A DNA stretch of 64,000 nt. It comes from Anaeramoeba flamelloides (lineage: Eukaryota > Metamonada > Anaeramoebidae). Where the stretch lies: the NCBI GenBank assembly GCA_027625915.1, contig JANTQA010000060.1, positions 3,906,001 to 3,970,000 on the forward strand, read 5' to 3'. This document shows positions 33,706-63,420 of the stretch, piece after piece. How positions within the stretch are numbered: position 1 is the stretch's first letter; every line of letters begins with the position of its first letter. The translations under genes and the position numbers were made by a program. The notes under the pieces were generated by a model. The model was given only the letters and a program-made list of their open reading frames with translations, searched no databases and was not told where the DNA came from.

Positions 33706-34450
33706 TGTTGTAAAATAAATTGAAACAAATTTTCATTCTGCTTTCGAAAAAAGACTTTCTCATCATGGAATATATCAAATTTGAAATTCTTAAAAAGAAG
33801 CTTTAAAGACTATGTTTTTAGGTGAAAACAGTGAAATAAGGTATAAAATGACTCTTGAATAAGTTATTTAATCCAAGTAATATGCAGTCCAAGTAGAATT
33901 TCTTTTAGAAAAAATGTGAAATTTTTACAATATTTCAACAATTTTCACAATTGTTACCTTGGCAAAATCACGCTAAATTTGATTTTAATATTTTAGAATT
34001 CCCATTTCAACTTTCAGAACTCACACTATTTTCTAGAGCTGCTCTACATATTTTTTACATTTTCTTTTACAAGTTTGTAATGTTCTCAAATTTGAAATGC
34101 ACTTGAAAATCCCCAAAAGTCATTTTCTGCAATTATTTTTTTTGTTATTTACAATTTTCCTATTCATCGAAAAACAAAGAAAAATAGTCTTGGTGAAAAG
34201 GTAAAGATGACAAAAAAAGTTTTTTTTTTTTGTTTGTCCAATTTCTCCTGTGTGAAAATTTTTTCTGAGAAGCGAAAGTGAAATAACACAATTAATCAAC
34301 CCTCTAAAGGGTGGGAACGTAGTCCTTAAATTCCTCATTGATCTTTTTCGAATTAGGGACTTTTGAGGATTTTTTTAATTCTTGAGAGGTGTGATTTTTT
34401 TGGAAAACTGAATGAAAATTGTGATCTTTTTATTTTGCCATTAACAGTAA
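33705..34450 (+). repeat. Dispersed repeat interrupted by a TTAA element
   Basis: 33705-33803 (TTTGTTGTAAAATAAATTGA, then TTTTCATTCTGCTTTC) plus 34330-34450 (TTTTTTAATTCTTGAG, then GATCTTTTTATTTTGCCATT) together correspond to the uninterrupted stretch 51453-51672. The break is filled by the TTAAGGACTA element at 33803-34329. This provides a filled/empty site comparison. Confidence 0.75.
33803..34329 (+). mobile_element. MITE-like element, TTAAGGACTA family, copy 3 (527 bp)
   Basis: It starts TTAAAGACTATGTTTTTAGG and ends GGGAACGTAGTCCTTAA. It is inserted at a TTAA in a dispersed repeat: the filled site reads GAAGCTTTAA[...]TTAAATT and the empty relative near 51547 reads GAAGCTTAAATT. Confidence 0.85.
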
Positions 34451-34763
34451 TACTACTGTATTATTTTTTCAGCACTTGGATGAATTTATTGTCTAGAAAA
34501 AACAAGAAATAGGTATCTTTTCAGGTTTTAGTAAGATTATCAAATTATTATTAATGTAGTAATCTTTTAATTGAGAGAACATAATAAGAATCAATAAGTT
34601 TCTTAAGAGCTAGGTTTATTATAATACCTTGTAATTGTAATGTTAGTGTTTGAGTTAAAAAAATTTCAAAAATTTTACTTTGAAAAAATTAAAATGGAAT
34701 TACAGACAATTCATTTTTTGGGTTTCTCTTTTTTCAAAAATTTATTAATATCATTCAATAGAA
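34451..34763. promoter_or_regulatory. 5' flank of the Set1-type gene
   Basis: About 310 bases between the repeat and the ATG. AT-rich without a motif I can name; the only plausible role is promoter and leader of the gene that starts at 34764. Confidence 0.3.
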
Positions 34764-43217
<8,454 letters not shown>

Positions 43218-44824
43218 GAAAAAAACATAAAAAATCCCTTTTTTTTTTTTTTTTTTTTGTTTTGGGTATTTCAAATTCAAATGCTTTCTTTTCTCTCTTT
43301 AAAATATTTTGATCTTGAAAAATATTAATTCGGTATGTATGTTTAAATAAATTTTAAATGAAAAATTATTAAATAAACATAATATTTCAATAATCTTTGT
43401 ATATAGCTGCATTTTTTTAAAAAATAGAGAATATATAAATAAATTAAATTCTTATTTTGATTCGATTTATTTAATATAAATAAGCATACTTTTTTTTTTA
43501 CATTTTTTTTTTTATTAAAAGAATAAATATCAATTTTTAATTTTTATTTATGTTTTTAAATTTTGGTTGTTTTATATTTTTCTTCTTTTTTCCGTGTTGT
43601 TATTACTGGTTTTGTAATAGAAATATACTTCACTTCGAGAAATTGTCACAAAGTAAATGTTTTTAAGAGTAATATTGTAAACAAAAAGGAAAAAAAGAAA
43701 ATATTAAAAAAAATGAAAATATCATACTTTATCAAAAAGGAAACCAACTGAATTTTACACTGCTTTAATAAAAAATAACTTCTGATATTGCCAATATTTG
43801 GTAAAAAAAACAGTTTTGGTTGAAATAAGAAATATTGAACAAATTTAAAAAAAAAGGATACTAAGATGTAAAACAAAGTTTCTGAAAAATTATATCAAAA
43901 CTTTGTGTTATTCAAATAGAGATTGTTAAACTTGGTAGTGTTTTAATATAATTCTAAAAACTGATAGAACAAATGATTTAGTCAACAATAAAAGAGTCTA
44001 CTCATCAAAAAACTTTAGGATTTTGATTGAAATTAATCGTCGATCTTGGAACTTTGAACTTTCATCTAATACTGCTTCAATATATCATTTATTATTTCCT
44101 ACAGGTCAAACTCGAATATGAATAAGCAGATTTATTCCAGATCAAAATAATAAATACGATAATTTCATTCTAAAAAACAAATTGGGTCGTTAAAAAGGGA
44201 ATACTGAAATAATGAAAAATTGTGTTTTATTGAAATTGTTTTATTAGAATTGAGTTTAAACAGATATTTATAATTATTTTCCCCCCTTTTTTAGCATTAA
44301 TTGATTTAAATAATATATAAGTATTATAAAAAAGTTATAGGTTTATATAAAATCAAAAAAAAAATAATTTTCAAATAATTTTTTCCAATCATAAAAAAAT
44401 AATAATAAAATAAATAAAAAAAATAAGTTGATTATCTTCATTAATAATATTCCAAACATTTTTTTGGATATTATTCAATTCAGGTGGTTTCATTTGATGA
44501 TGAAATTAAAACATTATTTTTTTTTTTATGATTATTATTCAAATTAATCATATTTATGGTAAAATATGAATTTTTTTAAATCTTTTTTTATTTTTTTAAA
44601 TTAGAATTTTTAATTGTGTTTTGAAAAAAAATATTATAGTTCTATGGCTAATATTTTTTTTTAATATGGATATGTATTTGTAAAATAATAAAAAAAACAA
44701 AATTATTTTTTGGGGATTATTTTACAAAAATAAATTTTCAAATTTTTTTTATTTGATTTTAAATTAATTTTTTTTTTATAGTTTTAAACTTTTCTTTTGG
44801 AAAAAGTCCTTTTTTAAGGGATTA
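43218..44824. other. 3' flank of Set1 gene and non-coding stretch
   Basis: A T-run at 43239-43258 lies shortly after the stop. The remaining 1.5 kb is AT-rich with no supported frame, repeat family or RNA gene. Confidence 0.55.
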
Positions 44825-45440
44825 ATGTTTACCAAGGAGAAGCCTAAGATTAAAATGTGTTGTTATTGGGTCAATTTCATTAATTCTGATTGTTTTAATT
44901 GTATAAAAATGAACTAATGGTTGATTTCATTATACACATATTATCCATTGTATTAGTAAAAAATTCAACAATTTATCAAAAAAATCTGTATTTGGTCACA
45001 AATTTAAGGGTAGAATTATCAATATTCAGACACCAAAGTTGCAAAATATCTTTTGAAAATTTGTTCTGAAATGTAGATCAGTGTATAAAATATTTTTTGT
45101 TTTCAAAACCCAAATTATCAATATATCAATTCTTTTGATAATTTTTTTTTTGTATATTTGAAGGATAATGATTATCATTTTTTTTTTTTTTAATTTTGAA
45201 GGGGGGGTAAAAGATATTGATTATATAAATAGTTTTAATTAAAATGAAAAACAACCCATAATTTCTTTGGTTTTCTCAACAATTAATTATTTGATTAAAT
45301 CTTGAAATGTAAAAAAAAAAAAAAAATCGAAAAATAGTTGACTTTAGAGTCTTGAAATATTCAAATACTATGTTATTGATTTCCATTTTTTTTGTATTTA
45401 GAAAAGTAATTATAAAAATAATTTTGGAAAGTTCCCCTGG
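44825..45440 (+). repeat. Dispersed 0.6-kb repeat, copy 2 of 3
   Basis: It starts ACCAAGGAGAAGCCTAAGAT as in the copy at 28003 and stays alignable through TTAGTAAAAAATTCAACAAT and GAAATGTAGATCAGTGTA. Confidence 0.75.
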
Positions 45441-45594
45441 AATATAGATTATTCATGAAAACATTCAATCGAATATTGTTCAATGTGATTTTTATTTGAT
45501 TTTTTTAGGAATAAAAAACAATTGAGCTAGAATATTATTACATTGGATTGTAATATTTTTTATTTTAGACATATCTATCCTCAATTTAAACCTT

Positions 45595-45730
45595 TACAGT
45601 CAGTTCCTTTTTTGAACACAAACTTTCAATGAGATTTTAGTCATAGATTTATCACAAATTAAAGTAAACTTTTTTGGTATTTTTTTTTTTTACACAAATT
45701 ATTTTACTCTAATCCGAATTTTGTGTTGTT
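45595..45730 (+). mobile_element. Left end of a TACAGTCAGTTCC element
   Basis: TACAGTCAGTTCC followed by 'acacaaactttcaatgag' and 'acacaaattattttact' matches the left half of the elements at 46073 and 48411; no matching right arm is adjacent. It is probably truncated. Confidence 0.55.
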
Positions 45731-46072
45731 TTTTTAATTTTTAATTCCTTGATTTTCTTTGAAAGTTTTTTAAAAAAAAGGTACTGGTTGTATATGAATA
45801 CGGGTTAAGAATCCATGAATCTTTAGAAAAAAATATAATCTTATAATCGGTTTAATTGTATGTTATAAAAATTCTTATCTGATCGATCTTAAACTCTGTT
45901 TTAATTTTATTAGTCTTGCAAAAAGGGAATTTTTGGTAATTTTATGTTGGTTACTTCTATAAGTAAATTTTTACAATCATAAAAAATCAGTTTGTATCAC
46001 AAAAAAAGTTTACAGTTGAAGTCTAATAATAGGCTTAATTGATATTTAAATATCAAGAAAAATTATTAAAGT

Positions 46073-46264
46073 AATTTCCACTTTTAAGACAAAAACTTTC
46101 AAGGAAATTTAATAAACAAAAAAATCTCAAATTAAGACACATTTTTTGAAAAAGTTTTTTTACAAATTATTTGACTAGAATTTGAATTTGGTACCTTAAT
46201 TTGAGATTTTTTTGTTTATTAAATTTCCTTGGAAATTTTTGTCTTAAAAGTAGAATTGACTGTA
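46073..46264. mobile_element. Foldback MITE, TACAGTCAGTTCC family (~190 bp)
   Basis: TTCCACTTTTAAGACAAAAA at the left and the complement at the right (ending GAATTGACTGTA) make a nearly complete hairpin. The inner arms share AATCTCAAATTAAG and its complement CTTAATTTGAGATT. Confidence 0.8.
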
Positions 46265-46532
46265 AATTAAAAAATAAAATCGTAAATATAATTAAAAATT
46301 AATTTGAAAAACAAAGAAATGAACATTTTCTACTCTGTTTCTACTGATAGTTTAAAAATTTTTTTCGAGAAATACAGAATTCGCTGGATTGACAAATTAA
46401 CAATAATTTTTACAAATAGAGTAGTATTTGGGTTTTTCGTTTCAATGTTTCCAATTCCTAATTAAATTACAGAAAAATTGTATTTGAGAATAATAAATTC
46501 TATAAAAAATAATTCCAAAAAAACAGTAACTA

Positions 46533-46928
46533 TAGGAAGTATATTCATTTTACTATTTTGAAAATTTTTTAATTCAAGGACCTTGCTATAAAAATTTTTT
46601 ATGAGTTCCCTGGGATATTGATGCTTTGAAACCAAAATCTGATACACTGTTCTATTTTTCAAAAGTAGGCGAACCTAAAATTAGTTCAGAATTGAAACTG
46701 TAATTTCTCTGTTTTTTGAATATTTTTTTTGAATAAATTTTGGTTTTATTAAATTCCGATTGTGGATCTAGAAATTTTTTTATACGAAGGAGCGAAATTA
46801 ATCAAACATTAAACCAAAAAAAAATATACCTCAAAAGATGTGTATTTGAATAAATAATTTCTTTTAGAAGACCAAACAAGAAAGATCACTTTTTCATATA
46901 AATTTGTTGAAAACAAGAATGAAAAATA
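46533..46928 (+). repeat. Dispersed 0.4-kb repeat, copy 2
   Basis: It is the direct-orientation match of 16588-16978, recognisable over its whole length with substitutions and indels; see that entry for shared phrases. Confidence 0.75.
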
Positions 46929-48410
46929 AATTCAAACAAAGAATAATTTCCAATATTTTTTTTTCCTTCTTAATTTAGATAGTGAACCCAACAATCCATA
47001 GCCTTGAAAATATTACCAAATTATTTTATTATTAATTACCCAATACCAATTTTTTAAAAATTTATTTTCAATAGTCTATTTTCAAATTATTCTAGGGTAT
47101 ATGAAATATCCTGAAAATACTTGAAAATCGAAAAAACTATAAAATTTTTTAACCACATAAAAGAATGTTATCTACAGCTTCGAAAAGTCCCTAGTGACAA
47201 TATACTCAGTTTAAGGGTAAAATAACATTTTTGCTTTCAGATAAATATTTTTTTTAGAATTTTCTACTTTAAACGCCTCTAAAGGTGTTTTGGTACCTTT
47301 TGAATATATATGAGTAATTTTTATGCTTATCCGCGGCAAGTGGATGTGTCTACCGGAGTGTTATTGGTCAGGGTACTGTGTTAGGTTTGTTTTGGTGTGG
47401 GTTTGTATGTTTTGATTAAACCAGTTTCCTTTATTGGAATCAGAAGTTAAAATAAGATTTGGTTTGGGTCACCATGTGTAAGGTATGGGTATATCAGTAT
47501 ACGATGAGATATTACTTGGTTATTTTTAGATTGTTTACAAGATTACAAAATTATGTGTAATGATACACAATTAGAAATTTTCAATTCCAAGTACATTATC
47601 TCTCATTTAGTTAATACTATTTCAAAATGATTAGAAATTTTACAATCATCTCCAGTACCAATTCCTTGAACACAAAATGGGTTAAATACTATTCCCTAAA
47701 ATTTAAATTTTTTGAATTTTGATATTTTCCGAAAAAAAATTTTTTTCTAGAATAAAATTACAAATTTAACTTTAAACTGAATATATTGAGACTAGAATTT
47801 CTTCGAAGTTGTTTAATAAGTTTTTTTTAGTTTTTAAAAATTTTTTGGGTATTTTCATAGAATATTTGATAGGTTCATATTTTTATCAAAATAAAACCAA
47901 AACAAAAATATCACTAAAGGGTGAAAGTAAAGGAATTAAATTATCAAAATCAATAAAAAGTTTGCAAAAATTCAACTCAAAATAAAAGAAAATTTTGTTA
48001 AAAATTCTAATCCTTATTTTGAATTATTTGATTTTATAATTTGATCGAAAATAAATAATTTTTCAATGACACATATAAATCTTATAAAACATTTTTTTCG
48101 AAATAAATCCCAAAAAAATATCATATTTTCTTAACTAAAACGAGAATTTAGTAGAATTTGATCAGAATTGGAATTAAAATTTTATTTTGAATAATTCTTC
48201 AGAAATATTTGTAATTTATTTTGTCCAAAGTTTTCACATAAGATGTTTTTCCTGGTATAATTAAAAATAAACCCAAGTAAAGAACAATTAAATTTATTAT
48301 TTTTTTTTAATATAATATCAATAAATAAACACTTTATATTTATTTTTTTCTGGGTCAATATTTTACTTATTTTAATCTCCATTTTTTACTGGTACAGTTG
48401 GTTATTCATA
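46929..48410. other. Non-coding stretch with a short base-balanced island
   Basis: Bases about 47290-47560 contain more G and C than the surroundings (TTATCCGCGGCAAGTGGATG and a GT-rich run near 47385). Short frames on both strands read as protein-like for 20-30 codons but each hits a stop and none has a family. The rest is AT-rich without features. Confidence 0.4.
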
Positions 48411-48606
48411 TACATCAGTTCCACTTTTAAGATACAAACTTTCAACAAAATTTAAGGTACAAAAAAAAACCAAATTAAGACACAAAATTTGGAATTTTTT
48501 ATTTTTACAATTTTATTTTACTAGTATCTGAATTTTGCACCTTAATTTGAGATTATTTTTGCGCCTAAAATTTAGTTGAGGTTTGTATCTTAAAAGTGGA
48601 ACTTGA
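48411..48606. mobile_element. Foldback MITE, CAGTTCCACTTTTAAG family (~195 bp)
   Basis: CAGTTCCACTTTTAAGATAC at the left and its complement, ending TTAAAAGTGGAACTTG, at the right. The middle arms pair through ACAAACTTTCAAC and GTTGAGGTTTGT. A lone right end of the same family follows at about 48741-48803. Confidence 0.8.
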
Positions 48607-48854
48607 TATTTAAAGATATTATTCAGGTAAAGATTATACTCTTTCATTTATTTAATGGTTCGGTAACTTATTGTAAGAAGTTATTCTATTGAATTAAGTT
48701 GAAATAAAGCAAGTAACTCAAAATAAGTAACCTGTTGCTACTACCTTAATTTAAAATTTTTTGTGATTTTTTTTTCAATGTTTGTCTTAAAAGTGGAACT
48801 GATAAATAAACAGTTAGAAAAATCCAATAAAATCTTTAAAGGGGTTAGAATCTA

Positions 48855-49450
48855 CTAATCCATAAATCTAAGATCAAAGTAAGTTATTATTAAAAGTAAA
48901 CCACATTAGTGTTAAAAGGTAAAAAGTCTCTAAATTTTTGATTAGTAAAATAGTACTATTGGATGATCTTATATATTAAAATTAATTTTTGTATTAGTAA
49001 AAAAACCTACAAATTTTTAGAAAAAAATCTGTTTTTTGCAAAAAATTTAAAGGATGAATTATCTTTTCTTCAGTTTTCAAAGTTACAAAATATCTTTCTT
49101 AAATTTGTGGCCAAATGTAGATTAGTTGCTAAAAAAATTTAGTTTTTTTATAGTATTAAATAATTAACTTTGAGATTCTTTTGAATAAATTATTTCTGAA
49201 AACTTGGAAATATATTGACAGTACAATTAACTTTTTAGAAAAGGTAACAATACTAATTATTATTCATGGTTTTATTCGATCGTAATTTGGTTACTCTTTG
49301 AAATTAATAAAAAATTAAAAAAAATAGTAACTATAGGGAGTTCTTAATATGAATTATTAAATACCGGAATACTATTATTTTTAGTTTCTATTTTTAGAAT
49401 TGGAAAAGGAATTAAAAAAAAATTTCTATATTTTTAATAGTGATCTTTAG
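48855..49450 (+). repeat. Dispersed 0.6-kb repeat, copy 3 of 3
   Basis: It aligns with 28003-28600 from about the 'taagat(c/t)aaa' start through TATTAGTAAAAAAACCTACA, AAATGTAGATTAGTTGCTAA and the later TTTTTAGAATTGGAAAAGGA. This copy is the most diverged at its left end. Confidence 0.65.
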
Positions 49451-50367
49451 TAAAAAATCAAATAATTTGTTGTGCAATAAGATTTAAAAAAATTATTTTG
49501 GCTATTTGAGTAATAGTTTCAATAATCTTTTTTACACACATTTACAACCTCCTTTGATTCGAGTCTAATCTCTGATGAACAGAATCTCTTAAATGGATGA
49601 ATTGTTCCTATTCTACTTCACAACTATAATTTGGTTCTGAGAATTTAGAATTTTTATATTTTGTTTGAATTTCATACAAATTAAAATTGAGAGAAGATAA
49701 ATAATTCCACTTTATTCTTTTTTTCAAAAATGAAATCTATTTTATGATTGAATTCCAAGTTCAAAAATCTTTTTAAGAGTCAGTAAATCAACTAAAATAA
49801 GTGTGTTGATTTCTAAATGTTTGTTGAAAATTGATAAGTTGGAAAAAAAGTATCAATTCAAAATCCGAAAAAAGAAAAGTCCATAAAGAGTTCTCTTTTG
49901 ATTACATTCACAAAGTTTTCGGTTTGGATATTTTTTGTATAAACAATTGAAGCATGTGGGAAATTCAACTTTCAACAGACTCAATTACTGGACGAGTAAA
50001 AGATTTGAGATAAAAGGTTTAATTAGAATTGATTCCAAAAACAAATTGATTTCAAGTAATTTTTCCATTTTGGACAAAAAAAAGACCAAAAAATATGAAT
50101 TTTTAATTGAGGAAGAGAGATTTTGTTGTTATTAATTCCAACAATGTGTCAATTTTTTTTAGGAATCTTTGCAAAATAATTTTACAATTTTCCAACAAAA
50201 AGTGAAAAATTAAAAATAAATTGTTTTAGATAATTTTGCATTGTGTTGATAATAACCTTTCACTTTATGTTTGACTTTTTCTTATTCGGTTAGAAAAACA
50301 AAAAATAAAATTATCATTTATTTTTGTTTCAAATTTTAATAAATTTTTTTTATTATTTTTAACTTGA
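49451..50367. other. 5' flank of the DGAT1-type gene
   Basis: A 66-codon frame at 49935-50135 has no recognisable family and is not called. No promoter motif is identifiable. The final 30 bases before the ATG are T-rich. Confidence 0.4.
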
Positions 50368-58956
<8,589 letters not shown>

Positions 58957-59322
58957 AATTATTGGTTAACGTTAAAATGAGAAAAGATAATATATGCATT
59001 CATGCTATAATACATATATGTATGTATAATTATACTTATATATCTTTTTCATCTAAACGAATATAATTTCAATTCATTTTGTTAATATATACATTTTTTT
59101 TTTTAATAATTTTTCTTTAAAAAGAAACAGAAACATTTAAAATTATTTAATGAATCAATAAAACTCAAAAAAAAAAATTTATATATATATCGCATTTTTT
59201 TTATATTTTTTGTAAGAATTTGATGTTGTTATAATTTTTCAATAATTTCTAGATAAGATAACCTAAGGTTTGGGTTTTAATTTTTTTTAAAAAAACAAGA
59301 AAAAATGTTAAAAATAATTAGT
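58957..59322. other. 3' flank of the DGAT1-type gene
   Basis: AT-rich; contains AATAAAACTC near 59157, which could act as a polyadenylation signal. I see no other feature. Confidence 0.4.
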
Positions 59323-60024
59323 TTAAGGGTCTAGTCATTTACCGTGAATATGTACCCCATACTCAAGGGGTGACCCGAGTCCAAAAAGGGTGTGTGAAAT
59401 AGCCCTTCTCTTGGTTAACAAAATTCAATTAACAAAAAAAAATTCCATTGGATCATCTTTGAAAATAAATTCAACCAAGAAAAATAAGTTTGAAAGAGTT
59501 CTCAATTTCAAAAAATCAAAATTTAAAAAAAAAAATTCATCTTTTCTCATTTTCTATATTTCTAAATGGTTAAATTTCTTTAATTTAAAACAAATTGCTT
59601 TCTTGAATTTTCTAATCAATTTAATTCGATTTAATCCAATTTGTGGTTATTTTGTCACCCTCTAAATTTGACAAAGTAAGGATTATGTAATATTCTTTAC
59701 GAGAACAATAACTCAATTGAAAAATAAAAAAATTGAAAAAAAAAAACCACATAGATCTCAAAAAGCACCAAAGAACGACACTTCAAAACTGACATTGTTG
59801 TTTTCAAAATTGTATATTCTAACCATTCTAATTGGAAATTGAGTGTTGCTCTTTGGTGATTTTTTCAAAAAATGATCTCATCTTCAGTTGTTGATTTTTG
59901 GAGATCGATCGTACATCCTAGGTTGGGTAATTTTTGATTGGTGCTAGGTTTTCATAAAAATTACTAAATAGTTTTAATCCATTTTAGAAAATAAAAAAAT
60001 TTACCCTAATGACCCAAACCTTAA
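59323..60024 (-). mobile_element. TTAAGGGTC element, copy 2 (702 bp, reverse orientation)
   Basis: It starts TTAAGGGTCTAGTCATTTAC and ends TAATGACCCAAACCTTAA. It is collinear with the complement of 14572-15277 over the full length, including the subterminal pair around 'caaagaacgacac' (59769) and 'gtgttgctctttgg' (59841). The 91-codon frame at 59390-59665 lies in it and is broken in the other copy. Confidence 0.85.
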
Positions 60025-60139
60025 ATTCTTTAGATCAATTTGGTCTTTTTGATTGTTTCAAACAAATCTTTTTTTCGGTAAATTTTGAAAATAATATAAT
60101 AATTTTCAATTAAGGGATGATAAAATCATTTATTTGGTT

Positions 60140-61640
60140 AGTGTTAAAATTTAAGATGTAGAAAATGATACACAGTCTAGAAAATCTGGTCATAAGTTTG
60201 AATGTAGAAAAACAATTACTTTACGAAAGTAAACTTTGTTTCTTTCGAATGGTCCAAAATATTTTTTTGAAATATCAGTTATGTTTTAAAGTTGACCTTT
60301 GAAGAACAAATAAGAAATCAGTAGAATAATAAACCTCAAATAATAGTTGATATCCGCCTGAAAGAAATCTGTTAAACCAAAATATTTTCTTAAAAATTTC
60401 AAAACTCTAAATTCTTCGGGACACATTCAGAAAAACAACAATGTTAGTTTTGGCCTTCTACTCGTATTTGAATAATAAATTTGAAACAATTTACACTTCA
60501 TTTTACATACTTTTCATTTAGAAATCAAGTCCCCACACGAATTGTGTAGGTATTTTTGGTCTCTATTCGTGGAGGGAATTAAAAATGAAATCAAAATGTT
60601 TCCTTTTTTACTGTTGTTAAAATAAAGAGTGCAGTAAAGTTTAATAAATGTTTCATAATAAAAAGCGTGTTTTTTTTTGTTATAGAAGAACTTTACAATA
60701 ACTGATCATATAAACTGTCAATAAACCGTGAGTGAATATAATACTGGTTTCTTAAATTTCTATCATTTCAAAATGAAATTAGAAAAATGAAGGATCAAAT
60801 TGTAAAACTCATCTCAAAAAAAAAGAATAAATTTTTCAAAAAAAAATCAAAAAATTTCAAAAAAAATTTGAGAATATTAGGAAAAAATTTTCAACTAATT
60901 ACATTAATAATTTAAATTTTACTGAAAATATCAAGGGATTTACTTTCAAAATCTATTCAAAATTAGGTCTAAGCTATTTCCAATAAAGTGGTGTAAATTT
61001 ATTTTAAAATATATCTTTTAAACTCAATATCAAAAAAGTATTTAAATATCCAAAATCATTAACCATCATTAATAAATTTTTGATAATAATTCAATTTGTT
61101 TTTCGGTATTGTATTACATAAATAAAAGATATTAAATTTTCTGATCTCAATTTTATCCGATATTTTTTAGGGGTGAAAATTTGGGATTATTATTTTCTTT
61201 TTGATTGAAAAAACTTTTTTCATAACTTGTGTAATCTCAAAAAATTTTCAAATAAAATTAATAACACATAAATTTATTTAATTGTTTAAATTTCATTTAT
61301 ACCCTTTCTAGATTTCCAGTTTTTTGATTGAAATTGGTCGTACATTGTTTTCGCCAAAAAAAGTGTTCTTTTTTTTTTTTAATTTTTGAGAATATTTCAA
61401 AGAACATATTTTGAAATAAATGCTGTTAGCCATTTATTCAATTGGTATTAATATTAAAATTAATTTGGAAATGTCAAATTATGCAATATATTCACTATCA
61501 AAGATTATTTTTTATGAAATGTAAAAAAAAATGCCACACTTTTTTGGAAATACCTAACTATTGGGTAGTTATTGGATATTACATTGGAACAAGAAGAAAA
61601 AAAACATGGATTCTATTTTATAGCACACGTAATTTTGATC
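60140..61640 (+). repeat. Segmental repeat, copy 2
   Basis: Partner of 55640-57010. It is interrupted by an arm of the ACTGGTATTTGAA element (about 60465-60555) and by a copy of the repeat seen at 52390 (about 60640-60990). Both extra pieces are missing from copy 1, so they came later or were lost there. Confidence 0.65.
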
Positions 61641-63420
61641 TCTGTATTGAAAATTATTTTTAACAGGTGTATTTTAGTTATTCATCATTCTAATAAGTGT
61701 ATAGTTATAATTTTCAAAAGTTTTATTCTTAAATACAGGATTTGATTTCAAATAAAAGAAATTATTCGTAACAAAAAAGTAATTATAATAATGTTTACAA
61801 GTAATAATGCTTTCAGGAAATTACTTTCATATAAGTGATTTTTTTGAATTCAAAAACAAAAATAGAAGTTACTTTTTTCACAAACTTTGGTTAATTTGTG
61901 AATTTATTTTCACTCAACAGTTGTGTAAATAACCCATGTTTTATATTGTAACCCATTACTAAAATTTACCTCATGTAAAAATAATTGGCTGACTCTAGAA
62001 ATAAAAGAACCAGATCAATCGGATTGCAACAATATATAAACAAGAAATTGGGTTCTTTAAATATATTTTAAAAAAGAATTATGAAGATATTGAAAGATTA
62101 AAATATAATTTTTTGACAAAAAAATGATAAAAAAATTTTATTTTTTGAATTTATATAAAAAAATAATTTAATTTCAGAAATTTTGTAAATATGACCAAAT
62201 TTTTGAAACAAAAGTATTTACTATTATTGAGCAATTTCGGTTAATCAAAGATCTAACCTCAAAAGTTAATTTAACCCCAAACCAAGAATCTATGTGTCTT
62301 CCTATCTTCAAATATCCAAGTCTGAAAAAAAAAAAAAAAGTTAAATTTTGCAATGGTTTAAAGGTTGTCAACACGGGTTATATACGCCACTGTAGTTTTT
62401 GGATCCACTTTTGACTCTCTTAAGGACTGTTACCTTAAGTCAAAAAATTTGATATAATAAAACCTAATAGAATCTCAAGGTATTCGAAAAATATAACTTA
62501 CAAATTCAAATAAATTTTTGAAAAATTTTTTACTTTGATTTGAATAAAGACTCTGATTGGTTTTGGGTGTGTACAAACTTTGTAAAATTTGTTGTTTTTC
62601 GAAATACTCTTTGTAAAGAACTGTTTTGAAAATTGGGTTATCAAAATTTAAAAAATGGGAATTGAAATGAAAAATTTTTTATACATTTTTTGAATTTATC
62701 AGTAGTATTGATTCAACCCACAGTATTTTGAGTTCTACTGTAGTGAATTGTTTCTTCACCAAACTTTGACAAATATTCAGTCCAATTTACTGTGATATTC
62801 CGAGAACAAATGAGTCGACTTCGAGTTTTTTATCAATTCTTAAATAATGATCCAATTTTGAAAAAAAAATATATATATATTTGATTTCATTATCCCAAAT
62901 ACTAGAATTATAATTAGAAAAATGCCAGATCTATCAGTTCTTCAAAATATTATATAAAGGGGTTTTATTGTAAAAAAAATCCCATTCCACAATCTCAAAA
63001 AACATCCAATAATAAGTTTACTTAGATATCTGAAATAATTCTTTTTTAAATACTAATTCCATTTCAAGGTAGAATTCCCTTTGAGTCTTTTGTTTCACTC
63101 TATTTCATTTTTTAAATTTATTTATCAAATTAAAAACTTTTTAAAAATCAAAAGTAATATTTGACAAATAAAAAAATCCAAAAGAAACGAAATTTTCAAA
63201 TAGATACAATAAAAATGATCTTCAAAACTCACACCCAACAACAACTATGACACACACCTCTTTAAATATTGCTTTAGCTTTGAAATATTTCCGAGATAAG
63301 AGGAATTATTACCCAATGAAGAAATACTAAAAATTGTAAAATTGCAGTAGAAAATTTTGAGGTTAAAAAAACTTTCCATATAGTTTGTTCAATAACCCGT
63401 GTCGTCGTCCCTTTTTGTGT
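61641..63420. other. 1.8 kb without a supported gene
   Basis: Nothing beyond short AT-rich runs, an A-run at 62324-62339 and a TA run at 62870-62880. A TCTTAAGGACTG near 62418 resembles one end of the TTAAGGACT elements but has no partner. Confidence 0.5.

Noticed and set aside
59390-59665. 91-codon frame
   Set aside because: It lies wholly inside the TTAAGGGTC element, and the opposite copy at 14572-15277 does not keep it.
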